From NCBI RefSeq assembly GCF_009728145.1, contig NZ_WOCA01000020.1, forward strand, positions 1 through 64,000: a stretch of 64,000 nt of DNA, given 5' to 3'. Origin of the DNA: Ornithinibacillus caprae (GTDB lineage Bacteria > Bacillota > Bacilli > Bacillales > Amphibacillaceae). Position numbers and translations under genes: made by a program. How positions within the stretch are numbered: position 1 is the first letter of the stretch; each line of letters opens with the position of its first letter. Positions 8,545-17,067 of the stretch are shown one piece after another. The notes beneath the pieces were generated by a model. It searched no databases, was not told the origin of the DNA, and worked only from the letters and a program-made list of their open reading frames with translations.

Positions 8545-9111
8545 ACTTCCGAAAAATTAGATCGTAGAAAAAAATACACACGGATGGTGTTAAAGGATAG
8601 TCTTATGAAGTTATTAGGAGAAAAGCCAATAACTGCAATTACGGTCAAAGAACTTTGTAAGCTGGCTGATATCAACCGTTCCACGTTCTATACCCATTAT
8701 TCCGACCAGTTTGACCTTCTGGAACAAATTGAAGATGAATTAATAGAGGATATGAATACGTACCTGAGTACATATAATTTTGAGCAGACAGAAGAAGCTT
8801 TGCAAATGACTGAAAAGTTGATCGAATACTTTGCTTCCAAGCAAACCGAATGTCGAACCCTCCTCAATAAAAATGGGGATTCCTCCTTTCAAAAGAAAGT
8901 AACGGTTGTAGCTCAACGTTTTATTATGGAGAAATGGATGAAGGTTAGCAACCTTGAGAAAGAGATTTCCGAGTATTTGAGCACATTTATCGTGAACGGA
9001 AGCATTCAAGTGATGAAAATGTGGCTATACAACGGAATGGATAAATCACCAAAAGAAATGGCCGAACTAATTAACAACTTCATTAACAAAGGACTACTCG
9101 GAATGAAGTAA
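8542..9111 (+). CDS. TetR/AcrR-family regulator of the MMPL operon, probable AUU start
   Basis: A TetR-type repressor of about 189 residues. The N-terminal HTH region spans KYTRMVLKDSLMKLLGEKPI through VKELCKLADINRSTFYTHYS (about residues 12-60); the rest is the variable ligand domain. Starting at the ATG at 8584 would remove the first half of helix 1 (LDRRKKYTR), which is conserved in this subfamily. The only start with a ribosome binding site is ATT at 8542. It is divergent from the MMPL exporter and most likely represses it and itself through the AACACTGTGTT-type sites between them. The inducer is unknown. Confidence 0.8.
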   Translation: MTSEKLDRRKKYTRMVLKDSLMKLLGEKPITAITVKELCKLADINRSTFYTHYSDQFDLLEQIEDELIEDMNTYLSTYNFEQTEEALQMTEKLIEYFASKQTECRTLLNKNGDSSFQKKVTVVAQRFIMEKWMKVSNLEKEISEYLSTFIVNGSIQVMKMWLYNGMDKSPKEMAELINNFINKGLLGMK

Positions 9112-9127
9112 ATTGTATTATCGGATG

Positions 9128-9191
9128 CTGTCGGTGCCTGTCACTCCCCGAAATTTGTCGAATCGAACCATGGGGTCGGATCCCTTGTCCC
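9128..9191. repeat. Dispersed repeat, composite copy
   Basis: CGGTGCCTGTCACTCC (like the 2258 palindrome) is followed by GGGGTCGGATCCCTTGTCCC, a variant of the GGGGTCAGGTCCCTTGTCCC repeat. It begins only two bases beyond the stop codon of the hydrolase gene (9193). Confidence 0.7.
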
Positions 9192-9192
9192 A

Positions 9193-10062
9193 TTATTTTG
9201 ATAGAAAGTCTACAATATCTCTATAAACGATTTCGTTTGTTTCTTCGTTAAGAACTTCATGCTTCAATCCAGGATAGACGATACTAGATATGTGTTGGTA
9301 TCCTATTTTTCTCAATGAATCTAATGATTCTTTTAAACCTTTTTCACCTCCTGTTATGGGATCGTCAGCTCCAGTTACACTTAGAATTTGTAAGTCAGGA
9401 TTCCTGCATTTGAATTTATGATAGTTATGCAAGTTGCTATCCGCACTAAACACCGTTAACATAGCACTATTTTGATAATCATATTGGCATAAAGGATCGT
9501 TTCGATATCTTTCCAAATTTGACAGACTAGCACTCAGCCAGGAATCATCTTTGTTATTCCCACTTAAATTACGAATAAATCTGCTATAACCATGTTTTCC
9601 GGAGAATAACATGACAACTCTTCCAAGGAAAATGCCAAGGTTCACACCTGGTACATAATTTGCTGTTCCGCTCATTACAAATTTTTTAATTTCAGCATCA
9701 TGCTCCTGTAAATAGCATCTGGCAAATAAAGAACCTAACGAATGTCCAAATAAGTATAAATCCTTGCCTGGAAAACGATTTTTTATAAAGTTTGTTAGAA
9801 GGATTTGGTCATCAATTATTTCCCCCACACCATCCATATAGCCTAGTGGATAGTGTTCATTAATCGATGCCCCATGTCCTCTAGTATCCGAAATGATGAC
9901 AGTGAAGCCATTTTCCGTTAAAAATTCAATGAATTCATAATATCTTTCTTTATGTTCCTGAGCACCATGAATCATTTGAACCAATGCTTTCGTTTCTTTT
10001 GCTTCAGAAAGTGCAACGGACAATTCTAAACCATCATTCGCTTTTAGTTTGATAGCTTCCAT
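9193..10062 (-). CDS. Alpha/beta hydrolase, monoacylglycerol lipase-like
   Basis: About 289 residues of the serine aminopeptidase S33/monoacylglycerol lipase group. It has the oxyanion strand QMIHGAQEHKERY (about 30), the nucleophile elbow LFGHSLGS (Ser about 106), an acid in GADDPITGG (about 232) and the catalytic His in PGLKHEVLNE (about 263). The ATG at 10062 is chosen because AGGTGA lies seven bases upstream; a TTG 15 codons earlier has no such site. It probably hydrolyses lipid or small esters in the cytoplasm. It is a single gene with no clear operon partner. Confidence 0.8.
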   Translation of the reverse strand: MEAIKLKANDGLELSVALSEAKETKALVQMIHGAQEHKERYYEFIEFLTENGFTVIISDTRGHGASINEHYPLGYMDGVGEIIDDQILLTNFIKNRFPGKDLYLFGHSLGSLFARCYLQEHDAEIKKFVMSGTANYVPGVNLGIFLGRVVMLFSGKHGYSRFIRNLSGNNKDDSWLSASLSNLERYRNDPLCQYDYQNSAMLTVFSADSNLHNYHKFKCRNPDLQILSVTGADDPITGGEKGLKESLDSLRKIGYQHISSIVYPGLKHEVLNEETNEIVYRDIVDFLSK

Positions 10063-10221
10063 TTTCAATTCACCTATTCCTGCCATCTTCGGGTTGTTCT
10101 CCAACAACTTTCGTCTCTACAATTGATATCCTTCTCATATTTTACTCTGTTATGTTGTACCGATAAACAACTGAATATACGATTGCCCCCCCTTCACCAA
10201 TACCAAAATCACACTTACCCA

Positions 10222-11286
10222 CTAAAAAACAACCCAAACCCTAGTTCCAACACCTAATTTACTCTCCACTTCAATTTGTCCACCATGGGCCTTTACAATC
10301 TGTTGTGCAATAGCCAATCCTAAGCCGCTCCCCTTATGGGATTCACCTGTATTGGTTCCACGGTAGTAGCGTGTAAACAAATCCTCTAATTCCTCTCTCG
10401 GAATACCCTTACCATGATCTTCGATGACTAGATGGACATGTTCTTGTTTTTGTTGAATACTCACTTGAATCAAGGTATCGGAAGGATTATGAACAATTGC
10501 ATTATAGATCAAATTTATCATAGCTCGTTGTATCAAAGTTCGATCACAATGAAATGGATATGCATCTAATTCCGTAGAAAAATCAAGATTAACATCTTCA
10601 TATAAAGGGTGATTTAAAATTTGAATAATCGATTCTCTAACCACCTCAACTAAATCTTCTTTATCTTTTTTCACAGGAACGGACGTACTTCTTAATTTAT
10701 ACGTAAGGTTTAAATCGTCTATTAAACGCTCAATATAATCTGACTTATCAAGAATGATATCTGTATATCGTTTCTTTTCTGTATAATCAAGCTCGTAATC
10801 CTGCAGCAATTCTGAGTATCCCTTAATTGAGGCAAGTGGGGTTTTAATATCATGCGTAATATTTGTCACCCATTCTTCCCTTGTTTTTTCCAGCTTCAAT
10901 TGTTCCGTCTCATTTGACTTTAAGGTAGTAGATAAATCATTTAGATTCTGAAATACTTGTTTATAAATCCCCTTCGGATGGTAGGTCTGTCGAAAATTAC
11001 CTTTGGCTAAGCTTTGGATTCCCTCAATGATTTGTACCAAAGGTTTAGTTAATCGATTGCTGAAGAAATACCCAAACAACAATGCAATTAAAGTTACCAC
11101 TACAATAACAATCGTACCGACAATCAAAACATCTCGAATCAGTGTCTCTGAACGATAATAAATATTCGACTTTCCAATAACCGCTTCTGGAAAGCCCATG
11201 ATATAGCTTAAATCACGATTATCTATAACCAGCTTCCCCACAAAAATAGTCGAATTTTCCAGTGCGGGACGTGGGGTCAGGTTCAT
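10222..11286 (-). pseudogene. Sensor histidine kinase, 5'-truncated at a dispersed repeat
   Basis: The remaining 354 codons encode part of an extracytoplasmic sensor, a membrane helix (LIVGTIVIVVVTLIALLFGY, about 54-73), a HAMP linker, an intact H-box (NITHDIKTPLASIKGY), N-box (INLIYNAIVHN), G1 (EDHGKGIP) and G2 (GSGLGLAIAQQI). The first membrane helix and most of the sensor are missing. The open frame begins inside the repeat at 11271-11317, whose bases supply the ATG and MNLTPRP. No response regulator gene is adjacent, and a terminator (11325-11367) cuts it off from upstream transcription. It is therefore probably a remnant, although the kinase core could still fold. Confidence 0.75.
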
Positions 11287-11317
11287 TGTCCCAGTGGGAC
11301 AACGAACCTGACCCCAC
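11271..11317. repeat. Dispersed inverted repeat at the broken 5' end of the kinase
   Basis: The 22-base arms begin GTGGGGTCAGGTTC and end GAACCTGACCCCAC, with one mismatch and a three-base loop. It is a copy of the GGGGTCAGG(T/A)...GTCCC family. Kinase-coding sequence starts directly at its left edge. Confidence 0.85.
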
Positions 11318-11324
11318 TCTAATT

Positions 11325-11367
11325 AAAGAAACACCCACAAACTTTATGGAACGTTTGTGAGTGCTTT
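11325..11367 (-). terminator. Terminator after the TetR gene of the VOC-alkC operon
   Basis: Arms CAC(C)CACAAAC and GTTTGTGAGTG with T-rich flanks lie 43 bases past the stop at 11410. It belongs to the GTGAGTG-type terminator family seen elsewhere in the window. Confidence 0.65.
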
Positions 11368-11409
11368 AAATTTAATACGTGCTTATTCATTTGTTCTAGG
11401 GATAGATTT

Positions 11410-12012
11410 CTACTTATCAGTTGCTGGTTTAAAGCCAGTTAGAAAAGACTCAATGGTATACATTACCTCTCTACTTGATTGTTGATGATCTGGATTTTCT
11501 GCAATCCATAGTGCAGCCTCATTCATCGCACCGGATAGACTATGTGTTAATGCATCAATAGATGTATGATTTATGACAATAACCCCATGTTCCAGCATTA
11601 GGTGCAAATGTTCTTTTAAAGAACTCATCGAATACTTTTGATCCATCCTTCGAAACGTATCCCACCCAAGTACCGCAGGTCCATCAATTAACAAGATTCG
11701 TTGATTTTTATCCTCTGCAGCGGAATCGATAAAAGCTCGACAACCATTCAGGAGCTGTACCCACAAATCATCACTTTTCTCTGCCTCCGCTTCCACTTTG
11801 TTAGCAATTTCCATTTGAACTTCCTCAAAAACAGCCAGGAATAATCCTTTTTTATTTTTAAAATGGTGATAGATAGCACCTCTAGTTAGATTTGCCTCCT
11901 TCACAATATCCTCTAAAGTTACATGCGCATACCCTTTTTCTCTGAATTGCTGTTTTGCGATATCCATTATTCGTTTTATAGTAATGGAAGCCTCTTCTTT
12001 TGTTCTTCTCAT
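11410..12012 (-). CDS. TetR/AcrR-family regulator, last gene of VOC-alkC operon
   Basis: 200 residues. The N-terminal HTH is classic AcrR type (AKQQFREKGYAHVTLEDIVK, then ANLTRGAIYHHFKNKKGLF, residues 19-58); the C-terminal ligand domain is alpha-helical. The ATG has AAAGGTGGAACATA upstream. It follows the alkC-like gene by 15 bases, so it is co-transcribed with it and probably autoregulates the three-gene operon through the palindrome at 13284-13300. The inducer is unknown. Confidence 0.85.
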   Translation of the reverse strand: MRRTKEEASITIKRIMDIAKQQFREKGYAHVTLEDIVKEANLTRGAIYHHFKNKKGLFLAVFEEVQMEIANKVEAEAEKSDDLWVQLLNGCRAFIDSAAEDKNQRILLIDGPAVLGWDTFRRMDQKYSMSSLKEHLHLMLEHGVIVINHTSIDALTHSLSGAMNEAALWIAENPDHQQSSREVMYTIESFLTGFKPATDK

Positions 12013-12027
12013 TATGTTCCACCTTTT

Positions 12028-12816
12028 TTACCGATTATTGATTACATGGACCAGTTCTTCTGCTTTAGAATCTTTTTGCTTCAATAATGTCCTTAATCCA
12101 TGCTTAATCACTTTAGAATTTATATTATTATTTTGATCCATATACTCACTTAACCATGATAGCACAATCATCGAGTAATCTTTGGTCAGATCATTAATAT
12201 GATTCGCAACAGACTTTTGAACATAGGGAGAGGGATCATTTATTAACCCTTTTATTAGAGTTAAATTTTGCCTAGGATCATTCTTGATTGGTTCAATTTT
12301 TTTAGCCCATGGAAGTCTTGGACGAGTACCTTCACTAACGAGCCTTCTTACGTGTGAATTAGAATCGGACTTCCATTCTTGAAAATAGGCTAAGCATCTG
12401 TTAATATCGCGGGCAAGGTATGGTCTAATCGCATATTCAGAAGTATGTCGTTTCGTAATTTCATACATCGCATTCATCGATGTGTCAAAATGATCTTGAC
12501 CATATTTTTCAACAAACGTAGCGACTGGCATAAGAAAGTATCCATTTGTAAACATGCCCTCTTCCGTATCATTTTCAGGTCCTAATATGTTCAATAAAAT
12601 AAGTAACGCTTGTTCATAATCAAGAGGTAAGTGACTATGCAATTCATCTGCAATTACTTCCACTCGAGCTTTTAATTCCTTATTTTCTACACGCTTAGAA
12701 ACATGGTGGATAAATGAATCCGATGGAAAAGTTGAATCATGAGCTTCAATTAGACTGGATAATCGTTTGGCTAATTGTGCATCAAAATAATATTTTAACG
12801 GGACATATTCACTCAT
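12028..12816 (-). CDS. DNA alkylation repair protein, AlkC/AlkD-like HEAT-repeat glycosylase
   Basis: 262 residues, all-helical. The signature VRRLVSEGTRPRLPWAKKI (about 162-180) is typical of the AlkC branch of HEAT-like DNA glycosylases, which remove 3-methyladenine-type lesions. HEAT-like helices continue around it (SPYVQKSVANHINDL, about 207-221). It is the middle gene of an operon with a VOC protein upstream (six-base gap) and a TetR regulator downstream. The family call is good. Lesion specificity is inferred from the family. Confidence 0.8.
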   Translation of the reverse strand: MSEYVPLKYYFDAQLAKRLSSLIEAHDSTFPSDSFIHHVSKRVENKELKARVEVIADELHSHLPLDYEQALLILLNILGPENDTEEGMFTNGYFLMPVATFVEKYGQDHFDTSMNAMYEITKRHTSEYAIRPYLARDINRCLAYFQEWKSDSNSHVRRLVSEGTRPRLPWAKKIEPIKNDPRQNLTLIKGLINDPSPYVQKSVANHINDLTKDYSMIVLSWLSEYMDQNNNINSKVIKHGLRTLLKQKDSKAEELVHVINNR

Positions 12817-12822
12817 CCCCCT

Positions 12823-13248
12823 TTATTCCTTCCATATTTCTTCATTATATTGTTCTTGGTAGGACTGTTCTGGTGGGATAATTGTAATAACATCGATTAA
12901 TACTCCATTCGGGTCACTCGTAATGAAATGCCGCTGCCCAAATGCTTCATCACGTATATCTAAATGAAGAGGTAGCTTTTTTTCTCTCACTAATGTTTGG
13001 TAGAACTGGTCAACATCATCTACTTCCAAATTAAGAATTAAACCTTGCACATCTTGATTAAACGGACTTGGTACCGTCTCATGTCTTTTATCTAATATAG
13101 CTAATTCGTGTCCAGTCTCCTCCTTTTTTAAGCTAATGTACCAATCAGTTTGAAAAACCGTTGAGAAACCAAAAAAATTCCGATAGAAATTCCCAGTTTC
13201 TTCTACTTTGTCTGTCATTAAAACTGGATAAAAGCTGTTGAAGTTCAT
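12823..13248 (-). CDS. VOC (glyoxalase/bleomycin-resistance fold) protein
   Basis: About 141 residues with the two beta-alpha-beta-beta-beta modules of the vicinal-oxygen-chelate fold. They run from [20 protein letters not shown] near the start to [13 protein letters not shown] near the end. The ATG at 13248 is preceded by AAAGGAGTGATTAAT and is the natural start. It is the first gene of the VOC-AlkC-TetR operon, directly behind the palindromic operator. It may bind or detoxify the compound sensed by the TetR protein, but this is inference. Confidence 0.75.
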   Translation of the reverse strand: MNFNSFYPVLMTDKVEETGNFYRNFFGFSTVFQTDWYISLKKEETGHELAILDKRHETVPSPFNQDVQGLILNLEVDDVDQFYQTLVREKKLPLHLDIRDEAFGQRHFITSDPNGVLIDVITIIPPEQSYQEQYNEEIWKE

Positions 13249-13283
13249 ATTAATCACTCCTTTGTTTACATCTACCTTAACAT

Positions 13284-13300
13284 ACATACATTATGTATGT
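13284..13300. promoter_or_regulatory. AcrR-like palindromic operator upstream of the VOC-alkC-tetR operon
   Basis: ACATACA TTA TGTATGT is a perfect inverted repeat extended by further CATACAT/ATGTAA matches. It is close to the TACATACAT...ATGTATGTA box bound by AcrR-type repressors and lies 36 bases upstream of the first gene. The operon encodes an AcrR-type protein, which makes autoregulation likely. Confidence 0.65.
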
Positions 13301-13347
13301 AAAATATTATTTTTAAATTTTTCGAAATTTTAAATGTTGAAGTAAAA

Positions 13348-13385
13348 AAAGCAGTCTTGTCAAGTACTTCAAACATAACTGCTTT
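13348..13385 (-). terminator. Terminator of the phosphonate importer operon
   Basis: Arms AAAGCAGT and ACTGCTTT are followed on the minus strand by a T-run. It lies 15 bases beyond the stop at 13400. Confidence 0.75.
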
Positions 13386-13399
13386 CCCATTACCCCATA

Positions 13400-14263
13400 C
13401 TATGCTTTTACAGAAGAAGGGAAATAACGGTTCTTCAAGCGAGTAGATATAACTTCTAAGATGATCGCGATAATTAAGATCGCATATGTAATTAAACCAA
13501 CTTCCCTTAAATCAAAATAGAATCCAGATGCCATAAATAGTTCAAACCCTATTCCACCCGCTCCTGCAGCAGCCCCCATTGCAACTGCTACAGAAAAGTT
13601 AATTTCAAATCGAAGAAATGTCCAAGACAAAAAATATGTGAACGTGGATGGTAAAATACCATGTACAACAATATGCCACCAGCTAGAGCCTGTTGATCGT
13701 AGTGCTTCAATAATACCAGGGTTAACTTCCTCGATTGCTTCTGAAAAAGCTTTTACTAAGTAAGCAATCGAATGAAATAGCATACCAAGTACAGCTGCTT
13801 CACTTCCTAGACCTGCAGCTATTGCAAAGATTAGTACCCATAACACCGTGGGAACTGCTCGGATAAACGCGACAAATACTCGTATCATTTTCGAGATCCA
13901 AGGCTTTGATAGATTTTCTGCCGCCAACAGTGAAAGAAACAAGGCAATGATTGCACCAAAAATTGTGGCCAACACACCTAATCCTAATGTAATTCCAACT
14001 TGATAAAATGCCTCTCCCCAGCTAAAATGAGTTAACGCTGGCTCAAAAAACATTACTCGAAGATTATATAAGGTTTCCGATATCGCTCGTTGTATCTGTA
14101 GCCCCGTGTAGTCAAAAAAGAAAAACGCTAGTATTGTTAAAGCTGTTAATACCCAAATGGTCCATTTAACTACGGTATCCACTTTATTTCCTGATTTGAT
14201 ATTAATCTGGCCATTGCCCTTACGTTTAATCAAAGTCGGATTTATATCTTTGACCATTTCCAT
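13400..14263 (-). CDS. phnE: Phosphonate ABC transporter permease PhnE (second copy)
   Basis: 287 residues. There is a basic N-terminal tail, then about six membrane helices with the BPD-transport EAA-type loop around EALRSTGSSWWHIVVHGILP (about 184-203). It is the inner-membrane channel of the phosphonate importer, paired with the permease at 14263-15048; the two genes overlap by one base at stop and start. AAGGTGATCTTATA precedes the ATG. It is the last gene of the phnD-C-E-E transcription unit and is followed by a terminator. Confidence 0.9.
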   Translation of the reverse strand: MEMVKDINPTLIKRKGNGQINIKSGNKVDTVVKWTIWVLTALTILAFFFFDYTGLQIQRAISETLYNLRVMFFEPALTHFSWGEAFYQVGITLGLGVLATIFGAIIALFLSLLAAENLSKPWISKMIRVFVAFIRAVPTVLWVLIFAIAAGLGSEAAVLGMLFHSIAYLVKAFSEAIEEVNPGIIEALRSTGSSWWHIVVHGILPSTFTYFLSWTFLRFEINFSVAVAMGAAAGAGGIGFELFMASGFYFDLREVGLITYAILIIAIILEVISTRLKNRYFPSSVKA

Positions 14264-15048
14264 TATAAGATCACCTTCCGTATTTTATTTGATAATAATT
14301 CAATGACAATGACGGCGATAACAATGGTAAATGTAATTAGTGCAACAACATTGTAATTCATATTTTTATAATAGAGGTCAAACATGTATCCAATTCCAGT
14401 TCCTGTTAAGATTCCTACCAATGTTGCACTACGGATATTGGTCTCAATCATAAATAGAATCCAGCTAAGCATTTGTGGAAGGCTTTGCGGAATAACCGCT
14501 TTACTTACAATATGAAAATACGTTGCACCTGTAGCAGTGAGCGCTTCTACAGAGCTTTGATTCGCTTCATCCACTGATTCAATAAATGCCCTTGTCAAGA
14601 AACCTACAGTCGCAACAAATAATGCCAAAAATCCTGTCATCGAATTTTGACCAAATGAAATAAGTAGAATGAGCGACCATGCTACTACAGGAATATTTCT
14701 AGAAAAAGAAGCAATAAATCTAGCAATCACACTAAAAAATTGATTCACTTTGGTTGTCTTTGAGCCCATTAATGCTAAAAAGAGCGATACAACAGCAGCT
14801 AATGTTGTTGCTGCAATGGACATAAATATCGTCTCACCTAATTTTTCTAGAATCTGAGGCATTTTTGCTATTGAATCTTGTGTGATCAAGAGATTAGAGA
14901 ACATCCAACCAATTGCAGCAGGGATGGTCAACATACCATCTATTAGGTTAAAGTTGGTAATCGAGGTAGATAAATAGGTTACGACAATAATAATGATGAG
15001 AAAAAAAGTAGTTTGCCATTTTTTTGCATGCATTCTTTTTTCGTTCAT
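14263..15048 (-). CDS. phnE: Phosphonate ABC transporter permease PhnE (first copy)
   Basis: 261 residues with about six membrane helices. The EAA-like loop is near SSVEALTATGATYFHIVSKA (about 160-179). Two distinct PhnE proteins are usual in Gram-positive phosphonate importers and likely form a heterodimer. It starts at ATG after GGGAGTAGAAGT, 12 bases downstream of the phnC stop. Confidence 0.9.
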   Translation of the reverse strand: MNEKRMHAKKWQTTFFLIIIIVVTYLSTSITNFNLIDGMLTIPAAIGWMFSNLLITQDSIAKMPQILEKLGETIFMSIAATTLAAVVSLFLALMGSKTTKVNQFFSVIARFIASFSRNIPVVAWSLILLISFGQNSMTGFLALFVATVGFLTRAFIESVDEANQSSVEALTATGATYFHIVSKAVIPQSLPQMLSWILFMIETNIRSATLVGILTGTGIGYMFDLYYKNMNYNVVALITFTIVIAVIVIELLSNKIRKVIL

Positions 15049-15060
15049 ACTTCTACTCCC

Positions 15061-15825
15061 TTAAACTGTTATTAATTCTCTCGATTCGATTCCATATATA
15101 TGCTCAATCTGATCTCTGTAAAGAACTTTACTTGGTCCATCAAAAACAATCTCTCCTTCTTTTAATCCAATGATCCGATCGGCATACTCCTTAGCCACTT
15201 CTACTTGGTGAAGATTGACAATACAAGTAATTCCTAATTCCGTACTTATAGTTTTTAAATAGTCCATGATTACTTTTGATGAATTCGGATCAAGCGATGC
15301 TATTGGTTCATCGCAAAGAATAAGCTTCGGCTCTTGTATAAGGGCACGACATATACCAACTCGTTGCTGCTGTCCACCACTTAACTGATCACATCGTTTA
15401 TACGCGTGTTCGGAAATGCCCAATTTTTGTAGCAAGAAAAAGGCTCGCTCCTTCTCCTCCTCCGTAAACCTTCCTAGGACACCTTGAAGAGTTGATTTAT
15501 ATCCAAAACGACCATGTAATACATTCTCGATAACGGTTAACCGTGGTACGAGATTATAGTGTTGAAATATCATCCCAATATTTGTACGAAGTTTTCGTAA
15601 TTCTTTTTTCTTCATCGCCCCAACATCTATACCATCAAATTTAACTTTTCCACCACTAATTTCTACCATTCGATTGATACATCGAAGTAGCGTCGATTTT
15701 CCAGCACCAGATGGCCCTATAACAGATAGAAATTCTCCAGCATTTGCTTCAAAAGATACATTCTTTAATACTCTAGTTTCCCCATCATACAATTTACTTA
15801 GTTCTTCAACTTTTAGTAATGACAT
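15061..15825 (-). CDS. phnC: Phosphonate ABC transporter ATPase PhnC
   Basis: 254 residues. The Walker A is GPSGAGKST (about 37-45), the signature LSGGQQQRV and the Walker [13 protein letters not shown] followed by a switch His (VNLHQVEVA), all of the PhnC type. It powers import of phosphonates bound by PhnD. The ATG at 15825 has AAAGGAG eight bases upstream; earlier in-frame codons back to 15888 have none. It lies in the operon phnD-phnC-phnE-phnE. Confidence 0.92.
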   Translation of the reverse strand: MSLLKVEELSKLYDGETRVLKNVSFEANAGEFLSVIGPSGAGKSTLLRCINRMVEISGGKVKFDGIDVGAMKKKELRKLRTNIGMIFQHYNLVPRLTVIENVLHGRFGYKSTLQGVLGRFTEEEKERAFFLLQKLGISEHAYKRCDQLSGGQQQRVGICRALIQEPKLILCDEPIASLDPNSSKVIMDYLKTISTELGITCIVNLHQVEVAKEYADRIIGLKEGEIVFDGPSKVLYRDQIEHIYGIESRELITV

Positions 15826-15907
15826 GGAACAAACTCCTTTTTGTATTATTGGAAATATGGAGTATGCATTCACCAATACATACTCCATATAATAGCCCTT
15901 CTATTAC

Positions 15908-16924
15908 TTAGTTCTGTGATAACTCACGAATTGGATTGAACCACTCATCTTCAACGGACATAAAGCGTTCCTGATCAGATTTAGAGAATAATCCTCCTAC
16001 CTCTGAATCTTTTGGTACAAAAATCTCCTCATTATTTGCAATTTCATCAGAGGTAAATACTTCTTGGATATTGTCATAATCCTCTTGTTCCAATACTTCC
16101 ATATTTGCAACAAATGGTGCGTTCAATACAGGTGTTACACTCATTAACATAAATTCACTTCCAGTTACTGTATTAAATGGCTCTGCAGCATCTTCCTTCA
16201 CTCGATAAATCGTACCCACTTTATTCTCTTCACCATTAGCAACTTCAACATAATTATTTACACAAGAGTCACAGAATGCTGCAACATCAGCATTACCATT
16301 TAACAAATTAACTGCTGACCCTTGGTGAGAGCCACCAAACAATACTTGAGAGAAAAGTGGTCCACCTTCCATTAAATCTTCTTCCGTTAAATCCATTTCA
16401 GAGAAATGTCCTAAAATAGTAGAAGATGGTACAACGAATCCTGATGTTGAACTGTTAGATACAAATGAAAATCTTTTTCCTTCAATTGTATCTAATGAAA
16501 AATCCCCATCTACTTTAAAGTCATCTTGATCATCCACATTAACAGCCAACCAACTATGATACATCGCGTCGTCTAATGTACCAGATGGACCAGTCGCAAC
16601 AACAATAGGCTCAATCTTGTCATTTTGCTCTTTCGCTTCGATATAACCTTGAGCACCCATAAAAGCAAGATCCGCATTATTATTGACAATCGTTTCAATT
16701 GCAATCGCATAATCCGTTGTTAAATGATGTTCTACTTCTTTCCCTGTTGCATCTGCAATTGCATCTCCAATTGCATCTCGGGCTGATTTTAAATCATTTC
16801 CAGATTCATTTGGGTACCAAACAATATCAATTACATCGTCTGATCCAGCACTTCCTACCGAACAAGCGGCTAACATTACAGTTGCTACAAGGAACACAAC
16901 ACCTAATACCCATCTCTTTTGCAT
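15908..16924 (-). CDS. phnD: Phosphonate-binding lipoprotein PhnD
   Basis: 338 residues. The lipoprotein signal peptide ends LAACSVG (lipidated Cys about 21). The PhnD-type binding fold follows, with IVWYPNESGNDLKSARDAI near the start, YHSWLAVNV mid-protein and FSFVSNSSTSGFVVPSS at about 152-168, a segment that contacts the phosphonate in this family. GGAGGGGAATTATT precedes the ATG. First gene of the importer operon, 143 bases downstream of the C-P lyase operon end. It probably has its own promoter, but I could not pick a convincing one. Confidence 0.92.
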   Translation of the reverse strand: MQKRWVLGVVFLVATVMLAACSVGSAGSDDVIDIVWYPNESGNDLKSARDAIGDAIADATGKEVEHHLTTDYAIAIETIVNNNADLAFMGAQGYIEAKEQNDKIEPIVVATGPSGTLDDAMYHSWLAVNVDDQDDFKVDGDFSLDTIEGKRFSFVSNSSTSGFVVPSSTILGHFSEMDLTEEDLMEGGPLFSQVLFGGSHQGSAVNLLNGNADVAAFCDSCVNNYVEVANGEENKVGTIYRVKEDAAEPFNTVTGSEFMLMSVTPVLNAPFVANMEVLEQEDYDNIQEVFTSDEIANNEEIFVPKDSEVGGLFSKSDQERFMSVEDEWFNPIRELSQN

Positions 16925-17067
16925 AATAATTCCCCTCCATGATCATTAAAGTTGCAATTTTTTCTACGATGAAGGATCTCCCTTCAAAGCTAGTCTTATT
17001 AAATCACAAAAATTGATTAAATTGGTTGAATTTACTATTTCTTCACACATATTTAAGGAATTTAACA

